Assembly: GCA_006937955.1 (NCBI GenBank)
Contig: SSNP01000041.1
Span: 1,647,887-1,711,886 of the forward strand
Source: Pachypanchax playfairii
Taxonomy: Eukaryota > Chordata > Actinopteri > Cyprinodontiformes > Aplocheilidae
DNA length: 64,000 nt
Direction of reading: 5' to 3'
The position numbers and the translations under genes were made by a program. The notes beneath the pieces were generated by a model. The model was not told the DNA's origin. It made no database searches and saw nothing but the letters and a program-made list of their open reading frames with translations. Positions 12,780 to 25,618 of this stretch are shown here, piece after piece; the first letter of the stretch is position 1, and every line of letters begins with the position of its first letter.

Positions 12780-13620
12780 GAAGTTCAGCTCGCGCGGGGT
12801 TCTGACGCGCTCTGGGAAAAACTCTTCCCCAGTAAAAATGAATGAAATACATTTTAAAAAGGGGGGAGGAAGGTCAGGGGATTATTATAATTAGAACTGC
12901 ATCTTACCTGTGATATTCCCACTCCCTTCCCGCACCTTAACGCCCGTTTACACCATCGGCGGGGGCTGCTGCTACAATCCAGCTGTGCGTCTGGGATGTG
13001 GAGACATTTGCTTCCAGGACGGGCGGGATTAAAACGGGAGTGGTGCCTTTCCTTCTTCTCTAATAATCTCCTCTGATTTCATTCAAACAGGTTGAATCAC
13101 AAAATGATCATATATATCTTCTAAAAGAGAAGCATCCAGCGCGAGAGTCTTTAGCAGCCCAGATTTGGATCTCTAATCCCGATGGTCACCACTCAGCAGG
13201 TGGGATTAACGCACCCCCCAAAAAAAGAAACGCAGCGACTTTTCAGTCGTATCCGGATCGATTACTTGAATCCTCACTCCTCCCCGCACACACACGCACA
13301 CCTCACCGCCGCTGCCGCCGAGTGGGAGCTCCTACGCGTGTCATCGCAGACTGATCGCTGCGCTCTGCGCGCACCAACTTTTATGGAGACTCCGAAGCGC
13401 ACGGCAGCACCGCAGCTCCCTCGCTGCGTGACAGTAATCAGATTAATCTCAAGGATTGGTGGCATGTTCGCAAACATTTATTAGAGTCGAAAAGCAGCTT
13501 TCACACATGAAAGCGATATCAGTGTGGTGATCTGATGGGGGTCCTCGTCTGAATATGATTTTAACGCAAAAAGGGGCGGGGCTGGGGGAGTCTAGATCAT
13601 ACTGAGTAGAGGGACTCACA
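12780..13620 (-). promoter_or_regulatory. Candidate CpG promoter and 5' noncoding exon of a leftward gene
   Basis: This block is rich in CpG and contains a GGGGCGGGGC box near 13,572. On the minus strand a good donor, TCACAG|GTAAGA, follows the block at about 12,908. That is the layout expected of a first, mostly untranslated exon for a gene running left out of the window. No downstream coding exon was found, so the gene cannot be named. A plus-strand or bidirectional promoter is also possible. Confidence 0.35.
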
Positions 13621-14057
13621 GGAAATCAAAAAGGATTAATAAGTATTTAATATTAGCATGTTAAGTAACAAATTGTCAAGTATTTGCTGCAGCCAAACGG
13701 GGACTGCAGGTGCATGTAAATGAGCCTGTAATTTGGAAGGTAGATGTTCTGTGAAACTGTGAACTGGTGAGAACATCCAGACGGAAACAAGTTGTCCTCT
13801 AGTGCCACCATGAGGACGATCAGTGTATCCAATAGCGCGCACACACGTTTCTATAGCCTCAGCCTTACTCATCCCTAAACCAACACACTAACACAAAAAT
13901 GATGTTCTATTATATTGTAATTGGACTTTTGCCCCATAAGGCCCACTGGTTCTGACAAGGTGGCTGGTTATACCAAAAAGGATCCAAAAATGTAACAAAT
14001 ACAAGTACACACCAAAACATCTGTCAGATCAACACAGAACCGTTTAGATCAAAAGTG

Positions 14058-14063
14058 TTTATT
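14058..14063 (-). terminator. etv6: Candidate etv6 polyadenylation signal
   Basis: AATAAA on the minus strand lies about 480 bp after the etv6 stop codon, a plausible 3' UTR length. No other evidence is available. Confidence 0.45.
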
Positions 14064-14540
14064 CCATGATGAAAACAGTCTTGTCACACACACCCCAAGC
14101 TTTTTTTTTTTTTAATTCATTTATTTTTTTACAAACAGCATAAATCAAAGATCCAAAGTTCCAAGAATCGAGATAAAGAACCAAGACGTGAGGAGACCGA
14201 AAAAAAATCATATAAGCACAAAGTGATTGGCTTTTGCAGCTAAGACATATCAAGAGACATCTGCAAAGTCTTTCTATTGTGTCCATCACACAAATCAAAG
14301 CTTTATTTCTTTTTAACTTTTTTTTTTACAGTTTGATAAGAGAATTTCCTCCTAAGGCATTTAATGTTAAGAGATCACGTTCCACCTCCGCCCACTTGGG
14401 ACCGACATGAGTGAATGTCCAGGCATTCTGGGTCCCCCAATTCTTCTGATTCTGAAAGGCATCAGTGGCTGTGGTGGTAGTAAAGTAGTCCATGGATTCC
14501 GCCCCCCCCCCCGCCTCACCCATGCAACCCTTGGGGTTCT

Positions 14541-14643
14541 TCAACATTCCTCCTTGATGTAGATTTGGTCGTCTGTGTCTGACTCGAGGTGTTCAAGCCG
14601 GTCAGTCTGTCCGTTGATGATCTCATCTGGGGTTTTCATAAAC
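14541..14643 (-). CDS. etv6: etv6 coding exon 8 and stop
   Basis: It encodes FMKTPDEIINGQTDRLEHLE and then SDTDDQIYIKEEC, ending in TGA at 14,541-14,543. The C-terminal wording matches ETV6 tails closely. Confidence 0.95.
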
Positions 14644-17600
14644 CTAAGAACACAGAATGTTTAATTTTGGGGTGTAAATTTCTAAATCAGCTGACTTTGC
14701 AGAATTAAAGTTCCAGTACCTGAACAGAAGTCTCTGTCCGGGCTCTTTCCTGATAATGTTCAGTTTGTAGTAGTGTCTCAGTGCTCGCGACATCTTCTCG
14801 TACGTCATGTTGGTTCTGTTCTGTAGGGGGTCAACAGTGGGATATTTTGTTCATGACTATATTTTCACTTTGTGTTTATTTCCCTAAGAGGCCGTCACTA
14901 CTTTGTGTTATTTGTGCTTTTTTTTAACCATAAAGTCTGTGCCCTTAGAAAACTCAGGTGATAATTAGAAAACATCAAGTAACAAGAATGAACTAGAAAC
15001 TGACACAAGATCAATGTTGAAAAACTGTGATGTGAAACATCAGGAGCTTCTCACCTGTCAGAAGTGACTGTTTTTACTCTTTTATTATAACTTCTGGGTT
15101 AAATATCTGACTCTTAATTAGCTTGTTTTGATTCCCTGCATGTTGCTCATTTGAGGGTGAATGTGAACTTACCCTAACCCTAACTTAAAAAGATTTTTGT
15201 CATTTTCTACCAATAAAGACTTATTCTGGTGTAATCAACTGGGTTTTATTGTAATTAGAGGAACTAAGGGGTTACAACTTCCTGAGCCTGATTCAGCTGT
15301 CCAGAGTAAAAACTTTATACACTCAGAGCCTGAAGTGTGTGTGTGTGGTTGTGTTACCTTGTGGTTGCCCCAGAGCCTGGCCAGGCCATTAGGGTCCATA
15401 ATACGGAAGACTTTGTTCTCTGGATCCTCCCAGCGTATGTAGCTCTCGTACCTGCTGTCTGACAGGAGTTGGTAGACGTAATCCCAGAGAAGCCTGCAGT
15501 CTGCAAGAGCCAGGACAGTGTGAAGGGTTGAAATTCTATCTAAACAGAGACTGGACAGTGATGTTTATGTTCCTTTACCTGCTATCCGTCCGATGGGCAT
15601 TTGCTGCTCCTCTGGAGAGAAAACGGGCATGATGACGTGGTTCCTGAAGAGCACCTCCTCCTGTTGCTGCTGGATCAGATGCTGCTGCTGAGCCAGCTGA
15701 TGATGGTGAATGTTGACTTTCCCCTCGCACCCGTTCTCCATCTTCACCTGAGACGGGGGTCCGCTGCGGCTGTGCCTGAAGTCCATGCCGGCGCCCCCGC
15801 TGCTCCGGCTCGGGCTGAGGAGCAAAGGGTTCATGATGGGGCTGGGCGTGAGCTGGATGACGCGAGGAGGGCCTGCCTCCTGGACTCCTGGGCTGCCTGG
15901 GCAAGGGGCTTCCCTGGGGGTGGCACAGCGCCCATTGGGGGCAGCCGGGGACACTGAAAGGGGGTAGATTTCCTCTGGCAGGTGGTGGTTGCTGTCAGGC
16001 AGCTGAGAGAGGGTTTGAAGGGTGTCCTCATTGACAGAACGAGGGTGGTTTGACTCTGGAGGGGATCGCCTTGGGGTGGGGTTGTGGGGGGAGCGCGAGC
16101 GATGACGCAGTTCTATAGTTGGAGGATGTTGGGGGATTGGTTCTGTACCACGTGGCGCCCGCCGTACCGTCTCTGAAAATACAAAAGATTATGTTTGCAG
16201 TTTAGTTAAAGACGTGCAACATGTTGACAAGAGCCGACTCAGCAGTTCGATCACAGAGAAAAATGTCTCATTAATACTTATATTTATACATCTTTTACTA
16301 ACATCTAATATGGATAAAGTTTGCTGGACTTATAGAATCCCAGTGTGGGAGAAACAAGGCGGGGCTTAAAAAATAGATCAACTCAGGAAACATTCCAGAG
16401 ACACTTTAAGTTAAAAACTTTACACACCACCAGATGTCACTATTGTCCCACAACTGATGCTGAGCAGGAAGAAACTCACTTTATTTGTGTGTAGAATGAT
16501 TAAACCCGTAAAACATGTGTTTTAGACTTGTTCCTTCTGGGAACAGATCCTGGTAACACCTCAGGATCTTATTGGAGGAGCTAGCTAAAGTGGTGAGAGG
16601 ACAGTCTGGACCTTCCTGTTCGGGCCGTCTACCAACAGGCTTAAACCAAATATAACATCTTAAAATCACATCTACGTCATTTACAAAATCCCACAAGCAT
16701 GAAATAAAACAAAGAACTTTAACCTCATAAATCTTTCAAAATGACTCAATCGTTTAAGTTTTTATATGTTTAGGTTTAAATAATATAACTAAAGAGTAAA
16801 CATACAAAAAAAGCTCCTCAGAGTACAAAATACCAGTTCCATCACTTAGACGGTGTTTTTTTGGGGGATAATGTTTTTAAGTGAAAGATCCAGTAAAGCT
16901 CCAAGTGCTCAAGCTTCACTCCATGAACTTTATTACAGTTCATTGTTTCCACCTTCGGGCCTTTTTCAAGATCAGTGTTTAACAGAAAACATCCAAGTAT
17001 CTTTATTTAGATCACAACATAATCACGTCTCACATTCTCTCATTAAGGCAGGATAAGTTGGATTTTTTAGACTGTTTTCCAGCGATTCGTATCTCCTGAC
17101 ACTTCGTTATGGACTTTACACGTCTCTTTCTTTACTGCGACGCAGTATGTAGTTGATCATTTAACCTTGTGATCAATGACAGGCTCTATGTTGTTCTTAG
17201 AGCACCTTCAAACAGGATGAGATCTCAGCTTTAATGTAAACAAAAATCTGCTAGAATGAAGGTTTTCCATCATGTTCTTCATCCTCCTTTGAAAAATTAC
17301 CTCAAGAGGATCCAGATCAGAACCACCCTTCTTTATAAGTTTGTTCCGCTTCGTTACGTCACCTGCTCTGATGCTCCGCCCCCAACAGATGACTGTAGAT
17401 GCTCACACTCATCGGTCTGACTGATGTTTGCTCCTGCTCTGCATCCGTGTCTTCTTCATTTAAACTTTGATGTCTCAATTTTAGTTTTTGAGCCATACAA
17501 GTATCCATTAGTTGCTTTATTTCTTGTAAACAAGCCTCTGTTGCTATGGTAACGCATCATAGCAAGTGGCAAAAAAAGGGACAAATTCAGTAAAAATCCT

Positions 17601-20600
17601 TCAGTCTGCACAGCATCCAAACCAGAATAAAAATGATTCAACAAGAGTGACATTACAAGCAAGAAACACTCAAAAACTGCTAGTAAAATCAGAGTTACAC
17701 CAACACGCCGCCGCCACGTGTAGATCTACTCTAGAATAAGAACGCAGCGGCTCCTCATCAGTGTGTGACAGGTTTCAGCGTGGGGTTGTCATCTGATGTA
17801 ATGATTGCACATTCATACACTGGAAAAACTTTCTTCTAGGGTTTGTTTTAAAGAGTAGCACTTGAGAGAAAGACCAGAGTCACAAGCCATGACTCAGTGG
17901 CCTCGCATGCAGCTCGTATCGTTTAAATAAAGCTGCTTTTCCTGGTGGAGCCGGTTTGACTGTCAACATGAAGTGACTGAGTTCAGGCTACATCCTCTCT
18001 AATTGTTGCTGTGTCACATTTTCTCAGATCACCACAAGGATACGATTTCAAGTATTCTGACAAACTGTCATGGCTTCCTTCAAACAACAGCGAACAAAAT
18101 CACCTCTAGAATAGGACACGCTTTTATTCTGAAATGTTTTCATTAAAACTAGTGATTTGTGTTAGGATTTCTGAATGAAACCCGCTCAAACTAAACCGTA
18201 GAGAGAAAAAGGAGTAAAAATCTGACATTTAACTGTCTGTCCTAGTTTCTCCTGAAGGGCTTTCAGGTTTTGTTCGTCTGCTGTGGATATATTTTTAGAC
18301 CTGACACTTTTATTGTGACTCACTCGACCATTTTCTTCAGATTTTTTGAAGACCATGCTGCAAACCATCCTGTCAAATATCTCTTGCCTGTTTGTTTAAA
18401 GGGTTAGGGTCATATTTATAGACATGTTTAATATGTAAAATAATTCTAAAGGATGTCTAAGAGCAGTGTAAGTAGAGGTAAATACAGAAAGTTTATAGAA
18501 ATAGTGATTGTTTATGCTGTTTGTATCCTGTATATTTGAACTGGTGACAGGTTGCGAGTGACTGACACTCTTATTTTGTGGGTCAGAAACTGAAACTTTT
18601 TACAACTAGAGAGATTTATATTTGGAATGAGATGCCAGTGACACACAACTAGTTTGAGTCTTCCTATTTGGCAAAGGAATCGATATCATCAGACATGCAG
18701 GAGGCCAGCGTTTGTTTGTTTGTTTGTTTGTTTGCAACATAACTCAAAAACTCCTGCATAGATTTTAATTAAATTCTCAGGAAAAGGTCTGAAATTGTCT
18801 AAGGAAGAAGTGAGTAGATTTTGGGGGGAATCCGGATCACCGTCTGGATCCAGGAATGGTTTTAAGGATTCTTCATCATTGTGAGATAGAGTTGTTTTTA
18901 ACACATCTGCATGTAACGACACAATAAATGATACAGATGTTTGATAATAAAATACAGGGTGAGTCCACAACAGACTCTACATGATACCAAGTACTGATCT
19001 GGATCGTTACAGGACTCCAGATTCTTTGATCCAGAAAAGATGAAAATCAGGAACTTTCAGATTTTTTTATCACTGTAGAACAATTGATGTTATAAACCTG
19101 CAACAAACACCAAAAGATAGTCGAGACTCTGTAGAATCCGACGTGTGTAACAGATTTGATGTTCCTTCAAAAGTTCTGGAACTCGATCCAGAAGAAAACC
19201 ACCATTACTGAATAAATACTGAACTAATAATGAATCAATATCAATCTAATTGTTAAATGTGTTTTTATGGTCAATGAATGTCGATACAACAAAGATGAGA
19301 CTCTTATTTTTGGTGTAAATCACAATATGGAGGAACTGATGTGTTTGATGGAGGTCTGTGATCTACCAGTGATTCACTAGTTTGTTCAGTAGCCTCATCA
19401 TAACTAGTTATTAACCTAAAGTAAAGAACATTACTGTAACCATGTTTTACATTCACTTTAATTTTGTAAATTACACTCAAACAGCATTTGTCTTTAAACT
19501 TAGTGGTCAGAAATGTTTCATGTTTAGAGTCACCGAGGGAATTACAGCACTTCTGCATTTATATTTAAAGATGAAGCAAAATACTGTAAGTAACATCAAC
19601 AATAGTAGTCTGCTGGATTTCTGTTGACAAAAAGACAATTTTGGGCTCATACAGAGGTAAAAACATAAGAATCGTACACATGAAATTGGGAAGACTAACC
19701 TTCGAGCTTGAGATGCTGCACGCTGCTTTCAGGGGGCGAATGGAACGAGTTCCCAGGAAAGTAAGCAGACGGGCAAAACATACTGGACTTCCTCTGCCTC
19801 AGTATGTGCTGCAGCAACTCATACAGGACATCCCCTGCAGACACACAAAGGTCAGAGGTTAACATAAGTCTCCTAGTGACATTTTATCCCTGTATGAACC
19901 GGGAAAGTATCCTGTTCCCCTTCTTTGTTATGCTTTCCAGGATCTAGTCACATTATGCTGCCATTATTACACAATGTCTCTGAAGCTTAAGTAATAATGG
20001 TAGACTCCCTCAAATGGGTGACACTTCCTCAAATGACTGATAGAACTGTGGATTCCTGAATTTATTATGGTCAAATTTAGTTGTTTAGTGTTTTTAAATC
20101 AGTTACCACAACCACTAGGGGGCGCTTCTGTGTCTGCTCCATCCATATAGCATATTTATAGTTAAAATCCTATATTTATTCATAATTAACAGCCTTTTGT
20201 TCCAGTCTGAGTTTCTGTGTGGCATCTGAAACACCTGCATCTTCCAGCAAGGAGACAGAAAAGTCCGACGGCAATGACAGTTTGTTTAGCAGAAACACAA
20301 ACCACCTGTTGACAGGCGCAAATGGACCGACTCGTTCTATGATCTTTGGCTTCTCCTTTAAGTGCTTACACAATAAAGTCCGACACCAGGAATGAAGCCA
20401 GAGCAGGAAGTTTCCCTGCATGATTTACAGCACTTAGTTTTCCTTTAAACCAGAATGATAACACATTCAGGCGAGAGGCCACAAGGTAGAGTGAACAGTT
20501 AGCACCCCCCCCCCTCAGTCTGCTTCGTTAAAGATTTACCATAACAAGGAAATTATTCTCATAAAGGAAGAGATGGCAGACACACGAACACACACACCCC

Positions 20601-23600
20601 CCTTTCATTTCTCTTCTCACTTTCTACTCTTGTGGCATTGAGCTGCTTCCTGGTATTTGATTTGATTCCTTTATTTGAAAACAAGTTTTGTAGAAAACAC
20701 AGAAAGTAAAAGATTGATTGTGCCTGACAGGAAACTGGAGAGATTTCACCTGCTTTGTTTTTACACAAAAGAACTTCAAGTTCAAACGTGCAGCTGTGAC
20801 CGAGCTTTATAAGATCTACTTTATTGTTGCAAAAAGAGGGAAAAAAGAGGGCGTATTACTGGAGAAAAATATTACAAGTTGAATTCAAGAAACAGCTAAT
20901 GCCTTTTTTTTTTCTTGAGGAAGTGAGTAGTGGGAGACTGATCTGGGTTTTTCTAAATTACACTAAAAAAAAAGATTCATTGACTTAACTTAGTTTATTT
21001 TTGTTAACAGGTTCCACATAATTAAATCACGTTAACGTCAAAGCAAGACGAATAGTTTAATATCTTGCCTACTTAGAATAATTTGTATATTAAAAATGTA
21101 CAGATTAATATTAAATAATAATAAAAACCTGCACACAGGCATGACTGTCAGCTGCTACTGGAAATTCCTCCAAAACCTGAACGCAACTGGTAAAAAATAC
21201 AATTTCTTTTCATTCTAAAACATTAATCATCCGAACACAACAAACATATGGATTTCAGAACTGGTTCCAAATGTAGTAAATATAATCTACACAGAACTAA
21301 TGAAATACTTTTAAAACGGCTCGTTATTCATTAAAAAAAAAAATAAATCAAAGAAAATGCAGAAGCAGTGTGTGACCATATCTTTAGATCATAAATATTA
21401 GATAACATCTAAATTTAGCAGAAGTATATAAGAATTTGATAAATTGATACGTAGGTTTTAATATTGATGTCAAGTGTCCTTCAAGACATCCTGAAGACAG
21501 TGAAACTCTTTTTCCATTGTGGAAGCATCTATTGTTATGTAAAAATAGAAATATTCAACTGCCTGCACATCTGTACACAACAGCTGGACACATGCAACTG
21601 AAAACTCTTCACGCTTTACTTTTTGTACATACGTCTGCCTTCCTGCGCCGTCTGTCCAAGTGTTTATCTGATTCTAGCTTTATTTTTGTAACGTGGATGT
21701 CGATCAGTCGCTCATCTGTCACGCTAAAGCGCTAAATGTTTGTCGGATGCTACAAACACAATAAGTGATAAACTTACTTAAAACTTTCTTCAGTTTTTAT
21801 TTGATTCTACAGCAAAGTTTTGTTACGTTCTCCTTGGGTTTAGTTAGACTCCAAAAAAATAATAAAAACAAAGAAAAGAACAAAGTTATTCTTAAGCAGA
21901 AAAACAACTACATTTCAGATTTATGACCAAAATATTTAATGAATTGTTTAACAGAAGAATTTAACTTCCGTTGTCATGAAATCCTGAAATATAAACTCTG
22001 TACAGAAATCACTTCACTTTTTTTCACCATGTACGTTTTATTTTCACATGTCTGATGTTACCGGGGTGACGGTTGAGGTTGCTATGTACTTCCTGATCAA
22101 CTGTCCTACTTCCTCCCCCTGCAGTGTCACTGACAGCTGCTTCCCTCTGCTGTCACCTCTCACTGCCACCTCCCATCTTCTGCTCCTGCTGCTTCTATCC
22201 ATTGATTTATTTTTCTTTCTCCGGGTGTAGAACTGCTAAAAACAACTTGATTTTTAAGATGGGCAAACAGATGCTTTCAAACCTGATAAATGGGCATCAC
22301 AGAACAACATTTGGTGTAACGTTCTGCAGTTTTAACTTCAACCGTTTTCCATTAATTCTCCAACCATCATTTCCATGATCTGAAACTCTTCTATTTCCAT
22401 GCAGTAATTCTTATTTTCCAAATAGGTTTCAGTTCTAGTTGCAAAAAAAAAAAATCTCAGTCAAGCCCAAATGACTCATATGTGAAACATTTCACTGAGA
22501 TTTCCTGAGTCTAAATGTATGAAGTGGGGTACCGGAGTGGGGGGATCTGTAGCGGAAGTCCTCCTTGGTCAGGAGAAGCAAGGCCTTGCCGTTCATCTGG
22601 AAAGTGCCGCTGGTGATCGGCCGGAGAGCGAACTCCTTCTCAGCCCATCGCAGCCACTGAGCCACGTCCTCCCTGCTCCAAAACACGGGCTGCAAACCTG
22701 GAGGAGGAGAAAAAAAACAGGATTTGATGAAGAGGCAACAAAATGGAGGCTAAAATAATATATATAGAGAAAAAAAAAAAAAAAGAGTTCAGTGATGAAG
22801 AAGCAGTCAGGCGAGGGGGTTGTGTTGGTGGTGATGAGGGGAGGAAGGAAGACGGAAGGAGGCCATGAGGGAAGGGGAGGGAGGAAGGAGGCAGTAAAAA
22901 GGATATTGAGGAAGTGAAGATAAAAGCCAAAAGGAGGGAGTGATTACGGGAACGGCAGCAGAGATAAAAAAAAAAAAAAAAAAAAAGATGAAGGAGCAGA
23001 CAGAGTCAGAGAGGGAGGTCGGAATAAAAGATTAGAAGATGATAGATGAGGGGGGGGTGCAGAAAAAATGATTTAATATGTTGTAAACTGTCCTACTCTG
23101 TGAACAGACTCTTTATTGGTTTGTGGGACACGTGAACAAAAAAAAAGAGAATTACAAGAGGAAACAGGAAGAATTGTTGCTTTTTTTAAACTCCCTCTTC
23201 TTCAAACTGTCATGTTACATTCACTGTCGTGGGAACGGTATAAAACATCTGCAACAGCGACTGAAAAGCTTTCACAGTCAGCCAAGAAAGACCAGGAACA
23301 GCAGCAGAGAAGAAGAAACAACATCAGACAAAAGGTTCTGTCTCACTCCAATTCAAAGAAAACTGGAAACAACGAGACATTCAGACCTGCTGCTAACGTT
23401 TTTATTGCTCCAGATCTTTTTATTAGCAAACAAAATAACAGAAAATAAATATTTAAGCTCAACCGCACAATGACCACGACGAGGCAGATGTATATTTAAC
23501 AATAAATTCCCATCCAACAGTGATAGTGGCACCTCATCATCTCCCTCTGTGTTGCTGTTGGTGCCTAATGATTTACAGTATGACTCAGTATCAACTCTCT

Positions 23601-25583
23601 TTCGTTCCTGTAGCACTTTCTCACTTTCATACACACACGAAACCAAACTTGAACGCGTGTGAAGCTGCGATCTGAACGTCCGTGACGCCTGCGAGGAGCT
23701 ACTCGCATCTCACATCCAACTTATCGGCCAGCCTCAAACGCTTCCTCCCAGAGTCGGACAGCTGTTATCTTTGGCCGCCAATGTCACTTGTCATACGAGT
23801 AATAAGAACCTCGTGTTCTCCCCCACCTCCCCACTTTCAGCTCCCCCCCTCCCCACCCCCACTCCCCCAGTACATCAAAGAAAGGAAGTTTTCAGAGTGC
23901 AATCGATCAGAAATGAAACCCTGTCTCGGTTGTCAGGTTCCTCTATGTTCAGATAATAGCACGCGCACAGCCTTTAAGACTCGGGTTATCTGAAGCCCAG
24001 CTCAGAGTCGGGTGACCTTTGACCCTCAGTCTGTAAACACACATCCTACAGACGAGGCGAAGAACAACATAAAGGTGTTGGATTTACAGAGAACGTTAGA
24101 TTTCTCCATATTTCACCTATTCAGCTTCCTGTAAGTGTAACCAGACTAAAACAGGAAGTGGAATATTACTAACCGACTCATCATAGACTTATTAATACTG
24201 AATCAAGTTGCCTGTACCAGCTGGACGCATGTCTCATGTAGCTGAGTTGTGAGACAGCAAGGCCGGGTCAGTCAAAAGTGACGCTCAGGTCAGGAGGTCA
24301 TGGCTGCGGTGCGCTCTCTGCAGGTCTAGAGAGAAGTTCTGCTTCACCAAAACTCCTCTGAGATCCGGTCCGCTATCCTTAGCCATCTGCACAGAGCCCA
24401 AAGGAGGAAGCAGCAAAGGGAGCAGAAGGAGTGAAGAAGAGGAGGAGGAGGAAGGGGCCCAAACAAACGTATCCTGTGATGCACAGCAGCAACAACAGAG
24501 AAGAAAAATAGACAAGAGGAAACAGGGAGGAAAGTCTGGTGAAAGTAGCAGCGGATGGCGTGTCAAGACAATAACTGATAGCAGGTCGGTTAAAACGGTC
24601 AAAGACATAAACAAAAGTGTTAAAAGAGGAAGAAGGGCGCAGGAAGGGAAACTGATACCGAGACGGGACTTAAATCGAGTTCCCAGAAACATCCCGGGAC
24701 ATCGTGCTCAGTCCTGATCTTCCTAAATATTTGTGTTTATTGTATGACACGCCCTGATAAGTTCACACAGCCAACAAGGTGGTTTAGGCACTTCTGATAC
24801 ACCTGATGGGATTATAGTCCTCTCCACAGTCCACTTACTGTCCCCGTCATTGAAACTAGACCGATCCTTCACTGTCTCTTTTTAGAGAACTTTCGTACAG
24901 ACCTGTTTCTGCGTCTCGTGTCTGTCACCTTAGCCAGAAAAATGAAGACTTTAGTTGTCGAGTTCAGGTTTGAGTCAAGCAAGCAGAAAAGTCCTTGTTT
25001 CTTTGCCCCAGCACAGGTGATAGTTTTAAAGCTCGTAGTGTTTAACGAGCATTTACATCCATATTTGGCAAGTACTTAGATTCACAAAGCTGCAAGTCCC
25101 AAAACACTGAATTATACAACGAGAAATGACACCTTTTAACTCGTGAGTCAAGGGAACAACTTTCCAACTTGAATTTAGATTCAGGTTCACATCAAAATCA
25201 AATGTTTTGGCACTTATTGCAGTTCTAAGTTGTGCATCACAAGTAAAGAAGTTTAAGGATTTGATGATAACAGGATGGAATTCTAACAACGATGGGGGAT
25301 TTGGTTGAAGTAGAGATGATGAGACACTGAAGTCCTTCGATTTACCAGAAGTGAAAAGTAAAATCAGCGTCACAAACAGGAAGAAGATCTTCAGCCCCGA
25401 CTTACTGCGTCTGCACATCTGCGTAACGCGTCTCATTTGTTTTCTTTTGCCAACTCCCAAACAGATTTGTTGCATGTTACAAGATGAAAAATCAATTTTG
25501 AGTCTTCCTTTTCATCAGACTCCCTGCTGAATGTATCTAAGGGTAACTGTATTTAGGAGACTATAGATGTGTGTGAGTCTCTG

Positions 25584-25618
<35 letters not shown>

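Larger units (their letters stand above)
1..12780. other. Gene-free, repeat-rich flank
   Basis: No open frame here shows a recognisable domain, and no chain of splice-compatible exons could be built on either strand. The stretch holds the remnants listed separately: a LINE 3' end, a Tc1/mariner fragment, a MITE, a SINE-like copy and a G tract with an assembly gap. It also has two small GC-richer blocks. It may be an intron or the 3' flank of a gene whose promoter is the CpG block at 12.8-13.6 kb, but that is inference. Confidence 0.6.

Noticed and set aside
24285..24692. 135-codon minus-strand frame rich in Leu and Ser
   Set aside because: It is created by a purine-rich plus strand (GAGGAGGAGG runs) and shows no domain.
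25053..25475. 140-codon minus-strand frame with a hydrophobic segment
   Set aside because: It sits inside etv6 intron 2, has no recognisable family features or promoter context, and one hydrophobic run in AT-rich DNA is expected by chance.
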